Positions 34,956 to 43,274 are shown, counted from the first letter of the stretch. The stretch is 45,893 bases of DNA from Hominisplanchenecus faecis (GCF_020687205.1 NZ_JAJEQE010000021.1:1-45893), one strand, 5' to 3'. A program made the numbers and translations. Notes: generated by a model not told the origin, from the sequence alone.

Positions 34956-35396
34956 TTGCCGCAAAAGCCAGATGCCGAGAACAATCCCCGCAACTGCAAG
35001 AACGGTGACACCAAGCATCGGAAATTCTGTCAAATAATACAGGAAATTGGTATAGGCACTTCCTTCTGCCATGAAAATCCATTCCTGATACATTTTTGCA
35101 AACAAAGGAAGTAAAAGGGTCAGAATGATACCGCCTCCAAGGCATAACATTCCGCTCTTTCGCTTCCTGTCTTTTTTTCCGTTCTCTTTTGGATATCTTT
35201 CTCTTCCTATTAAAATATAGTCCGTTGTTACCTCATACAGATTACTCATCGCAATGATATTATCCAGATCCGGAGCAGTCTGTCCATTTTCCCACTTTGA
35301 TACCGCCTGCCTGGAAACCTGAAGTCTCTCCGCCAGCTGCTCCTGAGAAAAATGATGCTCTTTTCGAAGTCTCTGCAAACGTTCTGCCATCGTCAT
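34920..35396 (-). CDS. XRE-family regulator with membrane domain; C-terminus encoded by a repeat
   Basis: ~158 residues. N-terminal helix-turn-helix (ERLQRLRKEHHFSQEQLAERL, QVSRQAVSKWENG), then a polar linker and two or three membrane segments (MLCLGGGIILTLLLPLF, MLGVTVLAVAGIVLGIWLL). Membrane-tethered Xre regulators of this shape are common in Firmicutes; target unknown. The final eleven residues and stop (34955-34920) lie inside dispersed repeat copy A, so the repeat appears to have replaced the original end of the gene. Start: ATG at 35396 has GAGGG six bases upstream. Confidence 0.8.
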   Translation of the reverse strand: MTMAERLQRLRKEHHFSQEQLAERLQVSRQAVSKWENGQTAPDLDNIIAMSNLYEVTTDYILIGRERYPKENGKKDRKRKSGMLCLGGGIILTLLLPLFAKMYQEWIFMAEGSAYTNFLYYLTEFPMLGVTVLAVAGIVLGIWLLRQNSSRTHVRLGA

Positions 35397-35497
35397 ATCC
35401 ATCCCTCGCTTTCGTTTTTCTTTATCATACCAGCCGTGAGGAAAAATAACCAGCATAAAGCGGTTGCAGAGGAGAAAAACTACATTATAATCCGCTT

Positions 35498-35638
35498 TCA
35501 GCTTCCCAAAAATCTCTTGATCAGTCCGCCAAGCAAAACCGTACTATTCACCGTATATACCATAGCTGCTGCACCAGTCCCTGCCAGTGCAAATGTAGTC
35601 TCACCGGCAAGTACCGGCAAGAAAAAGAAGCCAGCCAT
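35498..35638 (-). CDS. Possible 46-residue hydrophobic peptide
   Basis: Reads MAGFFFLPVLAGETTFALAG and continues to an IKRFLGS end. Almost wholly hydrophobic with a basic C-terminus. It overlaps the 3' end of the upstream gene by 38 bases in another frame, with no clear Shine-Dalgarno, so translation would depend on coupling. It may be a real membrane peptide or the displaced end of a frameshifted gene. Confidence 0.35.
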   Translation of the reverse strand: MAGFFFLPVLAGETTFALAGTGAAAMVYTVNSTVLLGGLIKRFLGS

Positions 35639-35972
35639 AGGAACAATTCACGATCTCTACAGACTCTTTCACTTCTTTAATCTCAGTCAGATGGTTTTCT
35701 TTCGGTTTTTGAGGTTTTCCATAGATCACCCTTTTCCCAGCCTCTAAACCAACGTTTTTGACAAATGTTCCAACTAATTCCATCCCTGCTTTTTCTATAA
35801 ATGATGCCGGCATAATCATTTCCTCCTTGTCCAGAACTTCTGCCAGACTTTCATATCCCATATAATCTGCCTTATACCATCTGTCTCCAACTTTCCATTT
35901 TCGCTGATCTCCTTTCGAAGTATGACCTGTTTTATGAAATGGAGAATGGTTATCGAGATTCAGTCTTTTCAT
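35601..35972 (-). CDS. Small protein joining a HipA-like N-terminal fragment to an unknown segment
   Basis: 123 residues. Residues 1-47 (RLNLDNHSPFHKTGHTSKGD, KWKVGDRWYKADYMGYESLAE) resemble, from memory, the start of a HipA-like kinase gene that follows this regulator type in Lachnospiraceae; the rest of that ~300-residue protein is missing. From residue 54 (ATG at 35813) an independent start has a strong AAGGAGG seven bases upstream and would encode a 70-residue protein (MPASFIEKAGMELVGTFVKN). So it may be a truncated kinase fused in frame with a separate small gene. RBS AAAGGAGG for the long form. The family assignment is uncertain. Confidence 0.5.
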   Translation of the reverse strand: MKRLNLDNHSPFHKTGHTSKGDQRKWKVGDRWYKADYMGYESLAEVLDKEEMIMPASFIEKAGMELVGTFVKNVGLEAGKRVIYGKPQKPKENHLTEIKEVKESVEIVNCSYGWLLFLAGTCR

Positions 35973-35973
35973 T

Positions 35974-36573
35974 TCATTCCTCCTTTTTCAGAATCATAAT
36001 CCACTGGTGATCTCCTTCCATACGCCCCTGTGTTTTCTCTACAATCAGCAGTGGATCATAAAATGGAAGATTCATTTCTCTTAAAATTTCTTTTGCATGG
36101 TCACGAGTCCTTGGAAAACAGCGATCTTCCAGAAAATATTCAAAATCTTTCCAATCCGGATTTTCTATAACTCCAAAAGCTCTTAACAAAATCTGTTCTG
36201 TATAATTATGGATTGTGATCTTCTCATGTCTAAAATCAATATCAATGGTAGTACATAAATCATTATGATTCATAAAGTTCATTCTCATTTTGACATCTGG
36301 ATCTTCACTGAATCGATGGGCACGTTTTAGCTGATTATAGATTGTCTGACGTGAAACCTGATATTTTCTTGCAAGATCTGAGATACTCTCTCCATGACTA
36401 TATAATGCCACCATTTCTGCTGCTTGTATCTCTGTAAAAGAATTCTTTCTTCCGGAAATATTTCTCTGCTTTTTTTGATTATAAGATGCCACATCTCTTG
36501 AAATTTTCTTCAGCTGTTCCAGATCTGTTGTTCCAAAAATTTCCAGTATTTCATTTTCAAATGTTGTCCCCAT
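35974..36573 (-). CDS. Helix-turn-helix regulator of a putative HipA-like pair
   Basis: 199 residues. HTH of resolvase/transposase style at ~45-85: SFTEIQAAEMVALYSHGESI, DLARKYQVSRQTIYNQLKRA. The C-terminal half (~100-199: IDIDFRHEKITIHNYTEQIL, PFYDPLLIVEKTQGR) looks like a distinct conserved domain. It ends one base before the downstream small gene. Its promoter contains an AACAT/ATGTT inverted repeat, compatible with self-regulation. Strong SD AAAAGGAGG. Confidence 0.65.
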   Translation of the reverse strand: MGTTFENEILEIFGTTDLEQLKKISRDVASYNQKKQRNISGRKNSFTEIQAAEMVALYSHGESISDLARKYQVSRQTIYNQLKRAHRFSEDPDVKMRMNFMNHNDLCTTIDIDFRHEKITIHNYTEQILLRAFGVIENPDWKDFEYFLEDRCFPRTRDHAKEILREMNLPFYDPLLIVEKTQGRMEGDHQWIMILKKEE

Positions 36574-36595
36574 GTGACCATTCCTCCTTTTTTCA

Positions 36596-36623
36596 AGTAT
36601 AACATGCTTTACATGAATGTTAA
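36596..36623 (-). promoter_or_regulatory. Promoter of the HTH regulator
   Basis: Minus strand TTAACA (36618-36623), 16-base spacer, TATACT (36596-36601). The spacer carries CATGTAAAGCATG, part of an inverted repeat AACAT...ATGTT. Confidence 0.6.
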
Positions 36624-36661
36624 GAAATTATTATTTGACACTTATTGTCTCCAAAAGGCAT

Positions 36662-36696
36662 AAAAACCCCCGGTGTGCCAGCACCGGGAGTTTTTT
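36662..36696. terminator. Terminator after the Na/Pi cotransporter gene
   Basis: CCCGGTG (36669-36675) pairs with CACCGGG (36682-36688), flanked by AAAAACC and AGTTTTTT, so it can work on both strands. It is about 80 bases past the cotransporter stop. Confidence 0.82.
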
Positions 36697-36777
36697 CAAG
36701 TATAGTTCTTTTTATTATTTTTTATTCACAAAATATTTTTTTATTTCTCTTAACTTTTTCTCCTGTTTTTCTTTCCT

Positions 36778-38463
36778 TTATGCTACGGTCTCCAGATAGG
36801 TCTGACCTGCTTTGCCCTGCACGGCATCTACGATGTTGATACAGCAGTTGCCCATTCGGTCAATATGGTGGATAATGCGGTTGTATGGCTCGGTAAGTTT
36901 TGCTTTGCATTTTCCTTCACCAACACGTTCTACATGGGATTTTCGCATCTTGATACCAAGATCGAGGATCTTTTCTTTCTGTTGCAGAATATCTTTTGCA
37001 GCCTCCGTATTTCCGGTCGCCATCATCTGAACGGCTTTCGTAAACATTTCTTGGATTAGCTGCAGGCTGTGCCGCATATCACGCATGGCATCTTTGGAAT
37101 ATTTATATTTTTTCTCCTCTTTATCTTTCAGGGAGAGACAGACTTCTCTGCAAAGGGCACTCATACGATCCACATCACTTAAAATATACATGATACCTGC
37201 TGTCTGGTTTGCCTGCTCTTCGGTCAGTCCGCCGGATGCAAACAATTCGGAGAGGTATTCGGTGATTCGTTCGTAAAGTTTTCTGGTATCTTCGGAGTTC
37301 TGGATCACTGCTTTTATTTTCTCGCTGTCACTTTCTGTGGATACTGCGATCAGTTCTTTTAAGTTGTCGCTGACCAGCTCGATACATCTTGCCACTTCTT
37401 TTACGACCAGCTGAAGTGCTGCGGTCGGCTGTGAAACCAGTTTGGAATCCAGAAACTGCGGTTCTGCGTTGCTGTAGACTTTTTTCTGTCCGTCCGGAAT
37501 GATTTTCATAACGATCTTGACCATCAGCCAGATCAGCGGTACCCAGATGACCGTCATGGTAATATTAAACAGGGTATGTGCATTTGCAATCTGTCTGGAA
37601 ATAACTGCAATCTCCGGTCCTTTCGGAGAGATATACTGGATCAGGGCTGCGTATGGTTTTACAAACCAGATAAACAGAAAACATCCGGAAATGTTGAAAA
37701 TGCAGTGTGCAAGTGCGGTTCTTTTTGCATCTTTGGTCTGTCCGATACTTGCAAGCAAAGCTGTAATCGTGGTTCCGATGTTATCACCAAGCAGAATCGG
37801 GATTGCTCCGACAAGACCTAGGATACTGCTGACGCCGTCCGGTCCAGGCTGTTCTGCAAAGTTCTGTAATACTGCGATCGTGGCACTGCTGCTCTGTACG
37901 ACAAGTGTCATCAGGGTTCCTACGGCTACACCAAGAACCGGAATATGAGAAACCTGCTCGATCATGTCTGTAAATATCGGGCTGGATGCCAACGGTTTCA
38001 TGACGCTTCCCATCGTCTCGATTCCAAGGAACAGAAGGCCAAATGCAAAAATGGTTTGTCCGATGTTTTTTGCACGTTCGGATTTTACTACAAAACTAAT
38101 GATAAATCCGATAAAAATAATTGCATAAATATAATCACTTAACTTAAAGGCAATGATCTGTGCCGTCATCGTCGTTCCGATGTTGGCTCCGAGGATGATG
38201 GAGATTGCCTGCGGCAGATTCATCAGTCCTGCACTTACAAAACCAATCGCCATAACGGTTGTCGCACTGCTGCTCTGCAGAACGGCGGTTGTCAGTGCTC
38301 CTGCCAGAACGCCAAGGATTGGATTCTTGGTAAGCAATGCCAAAATCCGTTTCATTTTTTCGCCTGCTGCCTTCTGAAGGCAGTCGCTCATCATATTCAT
38401 TCCGAAAATGAACACTGCCAGACCACCGAGCAATCCAAATATTACCTCTAATGTACTGTTCAT
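36778..38463 (-). CDS. Na/Pi cotransporter family protein with PhoU-like domain
   Basis: 561 residues. Two inverted NptA-type repeats, each with the QSSSAT signature (TAVLQSSSATTVMAIGFVSA and LVVQSSSATIAVLQNF) and GANIGTT/GDNIGTT. About eight membrane segments to ~330, then a cytoplasmic PhoU-like helical domain (~345-550). It exchanges phosphate with sodium, either import or export. The PHO-box-like array upstream suggests it is phosphate-controlled. RBS GAAGGAG. Confidence 0.92.
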   Translation of the reverse strand: MNSTLEVIFGLLGGLAVFIFGMNMMSDCLQKAAGEKMKRILALLTKNPILGVLAGALTTAVLQSSSATTVMAIGFVSAGLMNLPQAISIILGANIGTTMTAQIIAFKLSDYIYAIIFIGFIISFVVKSERAKNIGQTIFAFGLLFLGIETMGSVMKPLASSPIFTDMIEQVSHIPVLGVAVGTLMTLVVQSSSATIAVLQNFAEQPGPDGVSSILGLVGAIPILLGDNIGTTITALLASIGQTKDAKRTALAHCIFNISGCFLFIWFVKPYAALIQYISPKGPEIAVISRQIANAHTLFNITMTVIWVPLIWLMVKIVMKIIPDGQKKVYSNAEPQFLDSKLVSQPTAALQLVVKEVARCIELVSDNLKELIAVSTESDSEKIKAVIQNSEDTRKLYERITEYLSELFASGGLTEEQANQTAGIMYILSDVDRMSALCREVCLSLKDKEEKKYKYSKDAMRDMRHSLQLIQEMFTKAVQMMATGNTEAAKDILQQKEKILDLGIKMRKSHVERVGEGKCKAKLTEPYNRIIHHIDRMGNCCINIVDAVQGKAGQTYLETVA

Positions 38464-38522
38464 GATTTCTCCTTCTTCGCTTTACATACGTTTTTCATTT
38501 CAGATTCGTTCTTTATTCGGTA

Positions 38523-38572
38523 TGCAGCACATTTTTTCAGGGGCTTGGAACTTTCGCCCCGCACCCCCTGCA
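38523..38572 (-). other. GC-rich nested hairpin in the Na/Pi leader
   Basis: Outer TGCAG/CTGCA stem enclosing GGGGC/GCCCC with the loop GAAAGTTCCAA. It stands out against an AT-rich surrounding. No known riboswitch is recognised. Confidence 0.5.
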
Positions 38573-38588
38573 TCACCAAAGCATCTAC

Positions 38589-38642
38589 AGTATAACGATG
38601 CAATGTAAAGTCCACGACAGTGTAATGTAAAATCTGTGTAAA
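38589..38642 (-). promoter_or_regulatory. PHO-box-like array and -10 of the Na/Pi cotransporter gene
   Basis: Minus strand TTTACA at 38637-38642, 38626-38631 and 38604-38609: spacings 11 and 22, exactly one and two repeat periods. A -10 TATACT (38589-38594) follows nine bases after the last repeat, the geometry of PhoP-activated promoters in which the box replaces the -35. Confidence 0.68.
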
Positions 38643-38730
38643 GTCTCATAAGGACAAAGCCACTATTCTTCAAAATTTTTCTTATCAAGTTTATGTAAAG
38701 CAGGCAATGGTATGCTTCTGTATGCATCAA

Positions 38731-38778
38731 AAAGATCACATATCAAAATGTTTTTATGCATTTCAGTATGTGATCTTT
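38731..38778 (-). terminator. Terminator of fucO
   Basis: A 12-bp stem, AAAGATCACATA (38731-38742) with TATGTGATCTTT (38767-38778). On the minus strand it is followed by TTTG. It lies ~100 bases past the fucO stop, beyond dispersed repeat copy B. Confidence 0.78.
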
Positions 38779-38792
38779 AAGGTATGTATATC

Positions 38793-38852
38793 TTATTTCA
38801 AGTCGAACACACGTGAGATTTGGCAGACAATTCTGGTCAGCTTTGCTGACAT
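38793..38852 (-). repeat. Dispersed repeat, copy B
   Basis: Minus strand GTCAGCAAAGCTGACCAGAAT, then GCCAAATCTCACGTGTG, TTCGACTTGAA: the same order as copy A with shared blocks GCTGACCAGAAT, TCTCACGTG and GTTCGACTTGAA. It falls between the fucO stop and its terminator. Confidence 0.75.
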
Positions 38853-38879
38853 TTATCTACTTTGCAGCAATATCTGTTT

Positions 38880-40025
38880 TTACATAATTTTGCGGAACAG
38901 ATCTTTCAGGTCTTCTACGCTTGCATCTTTGGGATTGCCCGGTGCACAGGCATCTGCATGAGCAGATTCTGCCAGGAAATCAAGGTCTTTTTCTTTGATT
39001 GCTTCCAGTTTTGTCGGGATTCCGACATCAACAGAAAGTTTTCTTACGGCATCGATTGCTGCTTTTCTGTATTCTTCTACGGACATATTATCAACACCTT
39101 TGACTCCCATCGCACGTGCGATCTCACGGTATTTCTCGCCTGTGCAGTCCTGATTGTATTCCATAACGATCGGCAGCATCATTGCACATGCAACACCGTG
39201 CGGTGTATCATAAACAGCACCTAAGGTATGTGCCATGGAGTGTGCGATTCCAAGTCCTACGTTTGAGAATCCCATGCCGGCGATGTACTGGCCAAGTGCC
39301 ATGCCTTCGCGGCCTTCCTTTTTGTTTTCTACTGCATCTCTTAAAGAAGCGGAGATCAGTTTGATCGCTTCCAGATGGAACATATCGGTCATTTCCCATG
39401 CAGCTTTTGTAGTATATCCTTCGATTGCATGTGTCAGGGCATCCATACCGGTCGAAGCAGTCAGTCCTTTCGGCATGGAGGACATCATTTCCGGATCGAT
39501 CACTGCGATGATCGGCATATCGTGCGGGTCTACGCAGACAAACTTACGTTTACGCTCTACATCGGTGATAACATAGTTAATCGTAACTTCTGCTGCTGTT
39601 CCGGCTGTGGTTGGTACCGCAATGATCGGTACACATGGGTTTTTGGTCGGTGCAGTTCCTTCCAGACTTCTGACATCTTCAAATTCCGGATTGGCAATGA
39701 TGATACCGATTGCTTTTGCAGTATCCATGGAAGAACCGCCGCCGATGGCGATGATATAATCTGCTTTGGAATCTTTAAATGCCTGAACACCATGTTTTAC
39801 ATTGTCGATGGTCGGGTTCGGCTTGATATCAGAATAGAGCTGGTATGCAAGTCCGGCTTTTTCCAGCAGATCTGTCACTTTTGAAGTAACGTTGAATTTA
39901 ACCAGATCCGGATCAGAGCATACAAATGCTTTCTGAAAACCGTGTGCCTGTGCTTCGTTTACGATCTCTGTGATCGCACCTGCACCATGAAAAGAGGTTC
40001 CGTTTAAGTTGATTCTGTTTGCCAT
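38880..40025 (-). CDS. fucO: Lactaldehyde reductase / 1,2-propanediol oxidoreductase
   Basis: 381 residues, iron-containing group III alcohol dehydrogenase. Long stretches match E. coli FucO as recalled: AIPTTAGTAAEVTINYVITD-like region, FVCVDPHDMP, GMDALTHAIEGYTTKAAWEMTD, ALGQYIAGMGFSNVGLG and DTPHGVACA, which hold the Asp/His metal ligands; NAD motif IGGGSSMDTAK. Reduces L-lactaldehyde to 1,2-propanediol in fucose/rhamnose fermentation. No fucose catabolic genes lie beside it. ATG at 40025 gives the FucO N-terminus MANR; SD AAGGG. Confidence 0.9.
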   Translation of the reverse strand: MANRINLNGTSFHGAGAITEIVNEAQAHGFQKAFVCSDPDLVKFNVTSKVTDLLEKAGLAYQLYSDIKPNPTIDNVKHGVQAFKDSKADYIIAIGGGSSMDTAKAIGIIIANPEFEDVRSLEGTAPTKNPCVPIIAVPTTAGTAAEVTINYVITDVERKRKFVCVDPHDMPIIAVIDPEMMSSMPKGLTASTGMDALTHAIEGYTTKAAWEMTDMFHLEAIKLISASLRDAVENKKEGREGMALGQYIAGMGFSNVGLGIAHSMAHTLGAVYDTPHGVACAMMLPIVMEYNQDCTGEKYREIARAMGVKGVDNMSVEEYRKAAIDAVRKLSVDVGIPTKLEAIKEKDLDFLAESAHADACAPGNPKDASVEDLKDLFRKIM

Positions 40026-40203
40026 AGTTATTACATCCCTTCTGTAAAATTTTAACGTTTCCGGCAATGATTTTGCTGTATCTATATAGCTGTGCATCAT
40101 CATTCCGTTTCACTTTGTTATTATCTTAACACTTTTGCACAAAAAGAAAAGTGACAAAACAGACTAAATGTAACATTTATCAAAAATACTTTGCAACGAA
40201 ATC

Positions 40204-40223
40204 ACAGGCAGATATCTGCCTGT
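40204..40223. promoter_or_regulatory. Perfect 20-base palindrome, probable operator
   Basis: ACAGGCAGATATCTGCCTGT is fully self-complementary, with no T-tract, so it is not a terminator. It lies between the stop of the TetR-family gene and fucO, upstream of the latter. Such a site is the right size and symmetry for a TetR dimer. Confidence 0.6.
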
Positions 40224-40246
40224 CAGAATCCGGGACAATCTATTGT

Positions 40247-40807
40247 TTACCTGACCATATCCAGTTTCTCAAACAGTTCTTTTAGTTTTACCGGCATCGC
40301 TTCTACCATCAGTTCTGCCAGTCCTTCTGGTGCGGCCATCTTTTTCCCAAGCACCCATTTTACGGTCATATAGACAGAACTTCTGCAATACATTTCCAGC
40401 AGATCATGCATCTCTTCTTTCATTTTACATCCGGTTTTTTCCTGGATCAGATTTTCATAAAATGCCAGAATCAGTTCAAAATCATGTTCCCTCAGAGAAT
40501 TCTGTTCATCATAGCGGAACGCTGCAGCAAAAAACTGTTTCTCCTGCTCAATGTAGGTAAATTTCCGCACAAGTGCATCGTAAACGCTTGTTCCTCTTCC
40601 CATATGCTCAAACGACTGATCCAGGATTTTTCCAAAATACCAGTTGATAAGGTCAAATTTATCCAGAAAATTGCGATAAAAGGTCTGTCTGGTCAGACCA
40701 CATTTTTCTGCCAGCTGCTTTACTGTGATCGCATCCACTTTGGAAGTCTTCATACATTCCTTCATGGCTTCTGCTAATTTATACTTGGTTTTTTCGTTTT
40801 TCTCCAT
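40247..40807 (-). CDS. TetR-family regulator (DhaS-like)
   Basis: 186 residues. N-terminal TetR HTH: KYKLAEAMKECMKTSKVDAI, VKQLAEKCGLTRQTFYRNF. The C-terminal domain resembles the DhaS-like set (FAAAFRYDEQNSLREHDFELIL), whose best-known member activates dihydroxyacetone kinase genes. The nearby palindrome and fucO suggest it controls that aldehyde/diol enzyme. ATG at 40807 has GAGGG seven bases upstream; the ATG at 40813 almost touches it. Confidence 0.8.
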   Translation of the reverse strand: MEKNEKTKYKLAEAMKECMKTSKVDAITVKQLAEKCGLTRQTFYRNFLDKFDLINWYFGKILDQSFEHMGRGTSVYDALVRKFTYIEQEKQFFAAAFRYDEQNSLREHDFELILAFYENLIQEKTGCKMKEEMHDLLEMYCRSSVYMTVKWVLGKKMAAPEGLAELMVEAMPVKLKELFEKLDMVR

Positions 40808-40844
40808 CTCCATTCCCTCGTCTTCAAATACTGAGGTGGCGGCT

Positions 40845-43274
40845 TTATCTGTTTTTTACTTTTCTGACTGCAGACCATGCACCGAATTTTTTCGTTCCGT
40901 TTATCTTCTGATAAGCCCGTATCCTTACATAGCATCCTTTTTTGTTTTTTAATTTCTTATTCTTTACGACGAGTTTTTTCGTATTTTTCGTTATGTACTT
41001 TGTTGTTATTGCACCTTTGTTTTTCTTTGCTTTTCCTGAAGTCGGATAGACTTTGATCTGATATCCGGAAGCTTTTGACACTTTTCTGGCAAGCGTTATG
41101 GTCACTGTCGGGGACGCCTTTCTCTTTTTTGCACTTTTGATACTCGCTTTTCCGAGCTTTATGCTGCTTTGTGTATCCGGCTTTCTGTCAGGCGTCTTTT
41201 CATCATCTTTTCCGGTTATCGTTTCCGCCTTTTTCTGCACCACTGTAACTTTGCAGTTCGCTTTGATATTTCCCGCCTCGCTTACCGCTGTGATTACAGC
41301 AGTTCCTGCGGCATGTGCTGTAATTTCTCCACATTCATTGACGGTTGCGACTGCCGGATTTGTGCTTGTAAAATAAATCCTCTTATTTCTGGCATCTTCC
41401 GGATGTATGATCGCTGTCAGTTTTTCCGTGCTTCCCGGCGTCAGCTCCATACTCTCCTTATCAAATAAAATCTGCTGCGGTTCTTCCTTTCCATCTGAAG
41501 AAAGATATGCTTTTTCATATACCGTTCTGTAAGTATAGGAGGCATCTTTTCCATCCCGGTCATTCAGATGCTCATAAGTGATCTCATAGACGCCGCCCAC
41601 TTTAAAAGCAATGGAATTGTCCGCATATGAGATCAGCGTACCATTGACCTGATATGCCTGAGAATCCAGAAGATTCGCCGGATCAATTTTCCAGACTGCT
41701 CCACTGTTCAGACATCTGACCGTCACTGTCGTATCTGACGTCGGTTTCAGTCCATTGTAAAACTGGCATGTCCACATTCCGGACGGTGCAAAACCACTCT
41801 CTGAAATGGTAACTCCTTTTGCCGGCCATGCCACAACTTCTGCATCATAATCCTGTGTTCCTGTCATTTTGTGGCATCCCTGCTGCAATGTATTTCCTAC
41901 ACCGATGTATTTCCATGACGGATTCAGCAGATTATAGCGATGTCCTCTGCTATAATATTGCCCGGTTCCATAACTGTCGTCCAGGGCATTACTGATACTT
42001 CCAATGATGTTTGTGCTGAGAATGCCGCACATAAACAGATTTTCTCCGGAACCGCTCTGGCACTTTGCATAGTATTCATCGCTTAATCCGTCCAGTTGAG
42101 GCGGAAAATGCGGATTTGGATTGCTGATCTTGTTTTTGGACAGATACACCGTATAGGTTGATTTGCACTGTGCATCTGCGGATAACTCTTCTGAATACTC
42201 CAATGGATTCAGTCCACCGCCTGCACGGATCGCATTCAGAAAATCCACTGCCCCTTTTGCAATTCCTTCGCTTAATTTTCCTCCTTCTATTGTATCCAGA
42301 GAATCATAGGACGGTTCTACTTCATAATAAGATTTTTCTGCATTAAATTCTTCTACTGATTTTGCATAATAATCTCTCGCCTGTTTCAGCTGCTGCTTTT
42401 CCTGTGCCGTGTACGCTACAGGATTCCATTCTGCCAGCAATTCCTTATTGACAAATCCATTGATCACCCAGTACTGGCTCTTGTCGCTTCCTTTTGGATA
42501 ATACATGAGTCCTATCGCATTTCCATTTTTACAGGTATAATTTTTCCCTTTTTCTGCAAATTCCAGCGGATTTGGATAGCGATATTCCGGAAAACTGATC
42601 AGGCTGCTTCCCATCAGCTGATAGCAGGCACTCTGCCCAGTATCATTACAATAATCATATACCGTGCTGTAATTATCTGCAAGCTGTGCCCCGACATTAA
42701 ACAATTGTTCGTCAAAACAGGTCGGCGTGTCATATCCATGCAAATAAGATACTGCATTCCACATCTCTGCCGCATGTTTATTGAGATTTCGGTTATTTTC
42801 CGTCAGATTTGCCCCAAATCTTTCGTAGGCATCCGAATGATACTTTGTATAATAAATCACACCATATAAATTATCATCATAATCTGTGGCTTCATAACCC
42901 AGGCGTACATAATGGTCTACCTTATCTTCATAATTATATACATTCGTCTCAAATCCCGGGCTGACGCTTCCATAGCAGACGATCACACCATCCGCATCTG
43001 TCTCCAGATACAGATAGTCACTGTACTTATCCCCGTAAAACGTATAAGCATATCCGCCCCAGTAAGATGGCGTTGTAAGCTTTGGTTTCCCAAACAGCTT
43101 TTCTACCTCTGCGATCTTCATGCCACTGTTTACTGTTTTTCCTCCTACTGTGATCAGTCTGCCTTCTATATTTGCTGCAGCACTTACAGTCACAGACATT
43201 GCAGGAACAAACGTCATGATCAGAAGCATCACTGCCATAACAAGACATCCCGTTTTCTTTCGCAAATTTTTCAT
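40845..43274 (-). CDS. Large secreted CAP-domain protein with Big_2 and FnIII-like modules
   Basis: 809 residues. Signal peptide (~1-33, VMAVMLLIMTFVPAMSVTVSA), a CAP-associated N-terminal region (GKTVNSGMKIAEVEKLFGKP, YLYLETDADGVIVCYG), a second partial CAP-like unit, and a main SCP/CAP domain at ~345-480 (DFLNAIRAGGGLNPLEYSEE, HFPPQ, GENLFMCG). A Big_2 Ig-like domain (~600-680, NPAVATVNECGEITAHAAGT) and a basic Lys-rich Fn3-like C-terminus (~705-809) follow. No LPXTG signal. Probably a surface or secreted factor; CAP activity is unassigned. SD AAAGGAGGAGAG. Confidence 0.82.
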   Translation of the reverse strand: MKNLRKKTGCLVMAVMLLIMTFVPAMSVTVSAAANIEGRLITVGGKTVNSGMKIAEVEKLFGKPKLTTPSYWGGYAYTFYGDKYSDYLYLETDADGVIVCYGSVSPGFETNVYNYEDKVDHYVRLGYEATDYDDNLYGVIYYTKYHSDAYERFGANLTENNRNLNKHAAEMWNAVSYLHGYDTPTCFDEQLFNVGAQLADNYSTVYDYCNDTGQSACYQLMGSSLISFPEYRYPNPLEFAEKGKNYTCKNGNAIGLMYYPKGSDKSQYWVINGFVNKELLAEWNPVAYTAQEKQQLKQARDYYAKSVEEFNAEKSYYEVEPSYDSLDTIEGGKLSEGIAKGAVDFLNAIRAGGGLNPLEYSEELSADAQCKSTYTVYLSKNKISNPNPHFPPQLDGLSDEYYAKCQSGSGENLFMCGILSTNIIGSISNALDDSYGTGQYYSRGHRYNLLNPSWKYIGVGNTLQQGCHKMTGTQDYDAEVVAWPAKGVTISESGFAPSGMWTCQFYNGLKPTSDTTVTVRCLNSGAVWKIDPANLLDSQAYQVNGTLISYADNSIAFKVGGVYEITYEHLNDRDGKDASYTYRTVYEKAYLSSDGKEEPQQILFDKESMELTPGSTEKLTAIIHPEDARNKRIYFTSTNPAVATVNECGEITAHAAGTAVITAVSEAGNIKANCKVTVVQKKAETITGKDDEKTPDRKPDTQSSIKLGKASIKSAKKRKASPTVTITLARKVSKASGYQIKVYPTSGKAKKNKGAITTKYITKNTKKLVVKNKKLKNKKGCYVRIRAYQKINGTKKFGAWSAVRKVKNR

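Noticed and set aside
37499-37948. 149-codon plus-strand frame within the Na/Pi gene
   Set aside because: Antisense to the QSSSAT-containing membrane domain; hydrophobic composition is a mirror effect.
38793-38852. CRISPR repeat
   Set aside because: The two copies are 4 kb apart in inverted orientation, with no regular spacing or cas genes.
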